NCBI GenBank assembly: GCA_037577475.1
Contig: CM075206.1
Coordinates: forward strand, 11,018,401 to 11,082,400
Direction: 5' to 3'
Origin: Chaunax sp. Z400
Lineage: Eukaryota; Chordata; Actinopteri; Lophiiformes; Chaunacidae
DNA length: 64,000 nucleotides
Part shown: positions 63,474-64,000 of the stretch, in pieces
Position numbering within the stretch: the stretch's first letter is position 1
Layout: each line of letters starts with the position of its first letter
Position numbers and translations under genes: made by a program
The notes under the pieces: generated by a model
Told to the model about the DNA's origin: nothing
The model's database searches: none
The model's input: only the letters and a program-made list of their open reading frames with translations

Positions 63474-64000
63474 TCAGTCATCCTTTGGTATGAGAGGAGA
63501 ACTCAGTTCAACTCCAAATTTCTCCGCTAGAATACCCGGGATCTCCTCATCCTTGAGTTCCCTGGTAGTGATTTCCAACTCTCCTCCTGGTGCTGCTGTT
63601 GGAAATGAAGTGCTGGTCAGTCTGTGGCCAACGTAGGAGAGAATTCCACCTGGTTTTAAAAGCATGCAGAGGGACTTGCTGTAAAAGAGGGAGCGTGGAG
63701 AGGTCTGGTGGTACTGGCACATCTCGGCGAAGTCCTCCAAACAACGAGGTTCAAGGGTGAACTTGTAGAGCTCTGCCCAGGCTCCATCCACCCCTTTCTT
63801 CTCCTCCTGCTTCCTCTCTAGAGTCATCATCCCCATATCTTCTCTGATGTGGTAAACTCGATGGCCCTGTTCTTGGGGGCCACTGATCTCCAGCGAAAGG
63901 GGGGCGATGAAACACCTGGAACCGAACCCGACGTCGCACAGCCAGCGCTGCCCATCGAGGGTCACCATGAGGGTCAAATGGTCAAAAAGCGGTCCGTATA
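63474..64000 (-). CDS. nat: Arylamine N-acetyltransferase, 3' part (cut by window edge)
   Basis: Acetyl-CoA-dependent enzyme that N-acetylates arylamines and hydrazines in the cytosol. The frame is open from the window end to a TGA at 63474-63476, covering about 174 C-terminal residues. FDHLTLMVTLDGQRWLCDVG contains the His and Asp of the Cys-His-Asp triad, spaced 15 residues apart as in human NAT1/NAT2 (His107, Asp122). Further family motifs are LYKFTLEPRCLEDFAEM, QTSPRSLFYSKS and the ending PLIPKDD. The N-terminal part with the catalytic Cys lies beyond the window, so completeness cannot be judged. The visible part is one uninterrupted exon, consistent with the single coding exon of vertebrate NAT genes. 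It is convergent with marchf6. Which fish paralogue this is cannot be told. Confidence 0.92.
   Translation of the reverse strand, partial: YGPLFDHLTLMVTLDGQRWLCDVGFGSRCFIAPLSLEISGPQEQGHRVYHIREDMGMMTLERKQEEKKGVDGAWAELYKFTLEPRCLEDFAEMCQYHQTSPRSLFYSKSLCMLLKPGGILSYVGHRLTSTSFPTAAPGGELEITTRELKDEEIPGILAEKFGVELSSPLIPKDD

Overview
The window is nuclear DNA from a vertebrate, almost certainly a ray-finned (teleost) fish. The evidence is multi-exon genes with GT-AG introns, five proteins closely matching vertebrate families, long CA/TG microsatellites, and short non-autonomous DNA transposons and dispersed repeats of the kind common in teleosts. All exon models were built by hand: open frames were matched to remembered family sequences, and each join was checked for GT/AG sites and phase.

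Layout. 1-17392: gene-poor flank downstream of mtrr with microsatellites, a CRE-type palindrome and an old dispersed repeat, but no exon I could support. 17393-40201 (minus): mtrr, methionine synthase reductase, 14 coding exons, 749 codons. Its long introns hold a Tc1/mariner-like MITE, a hAT-like MITE with a recognisable 8-bp target duplication, a non-LTR retrotransposon fragment, a degenerate tandem array and a 93-bp CA repeat. 40202-41131: a compact head-to-head promoter region shared with cct5, carrying ZNF143-like and heat-shock-element-like motifs. 41132-45031 (plus): cct5, chaperonin TRiC subunit epsilon, 11 exons, 541 codons. 45666-47179 (minus): cmbl, carboxymethylenebutenolidase homolog, 5 coding exons, 245 codons, tail-to-tail with cct5. 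48791-48864 (minus): a tRNA-Thr(AGU) gene. 49787-62879 (plus): marchf6, the ER membrane RING-CH ubiquitin ligase, 25 coding exons, 915 codons. 63474-64000 (minus): the 3' part of an arylamine N-acetyltransferase (NAT) gene, cut by the window edge and convergent with marchf6.

The genes are housekeeping genes and do not form a pathway: cobalamin/methionine repair, cytosolic protein folding, hydrolase metabolism, translation, ER-associated degradation and acetyl-conjugation. The order cct5-cmbl-marchf6 is the same as I recall on human 5p15.2. The partner facing cct5 (mtrr here; ATPSCKMT in human) and the gene after marchf6 (nat here; ROPN1L in human) differ. I found no new biological system. The most useful leads are the mtrr/cct5 bidirectional promoter, a 26-bp direct repeat flanking cct5 exon 2, the dateable MITE insertions, and an overlapping poly(A) signal pair between marchf6 and nat.
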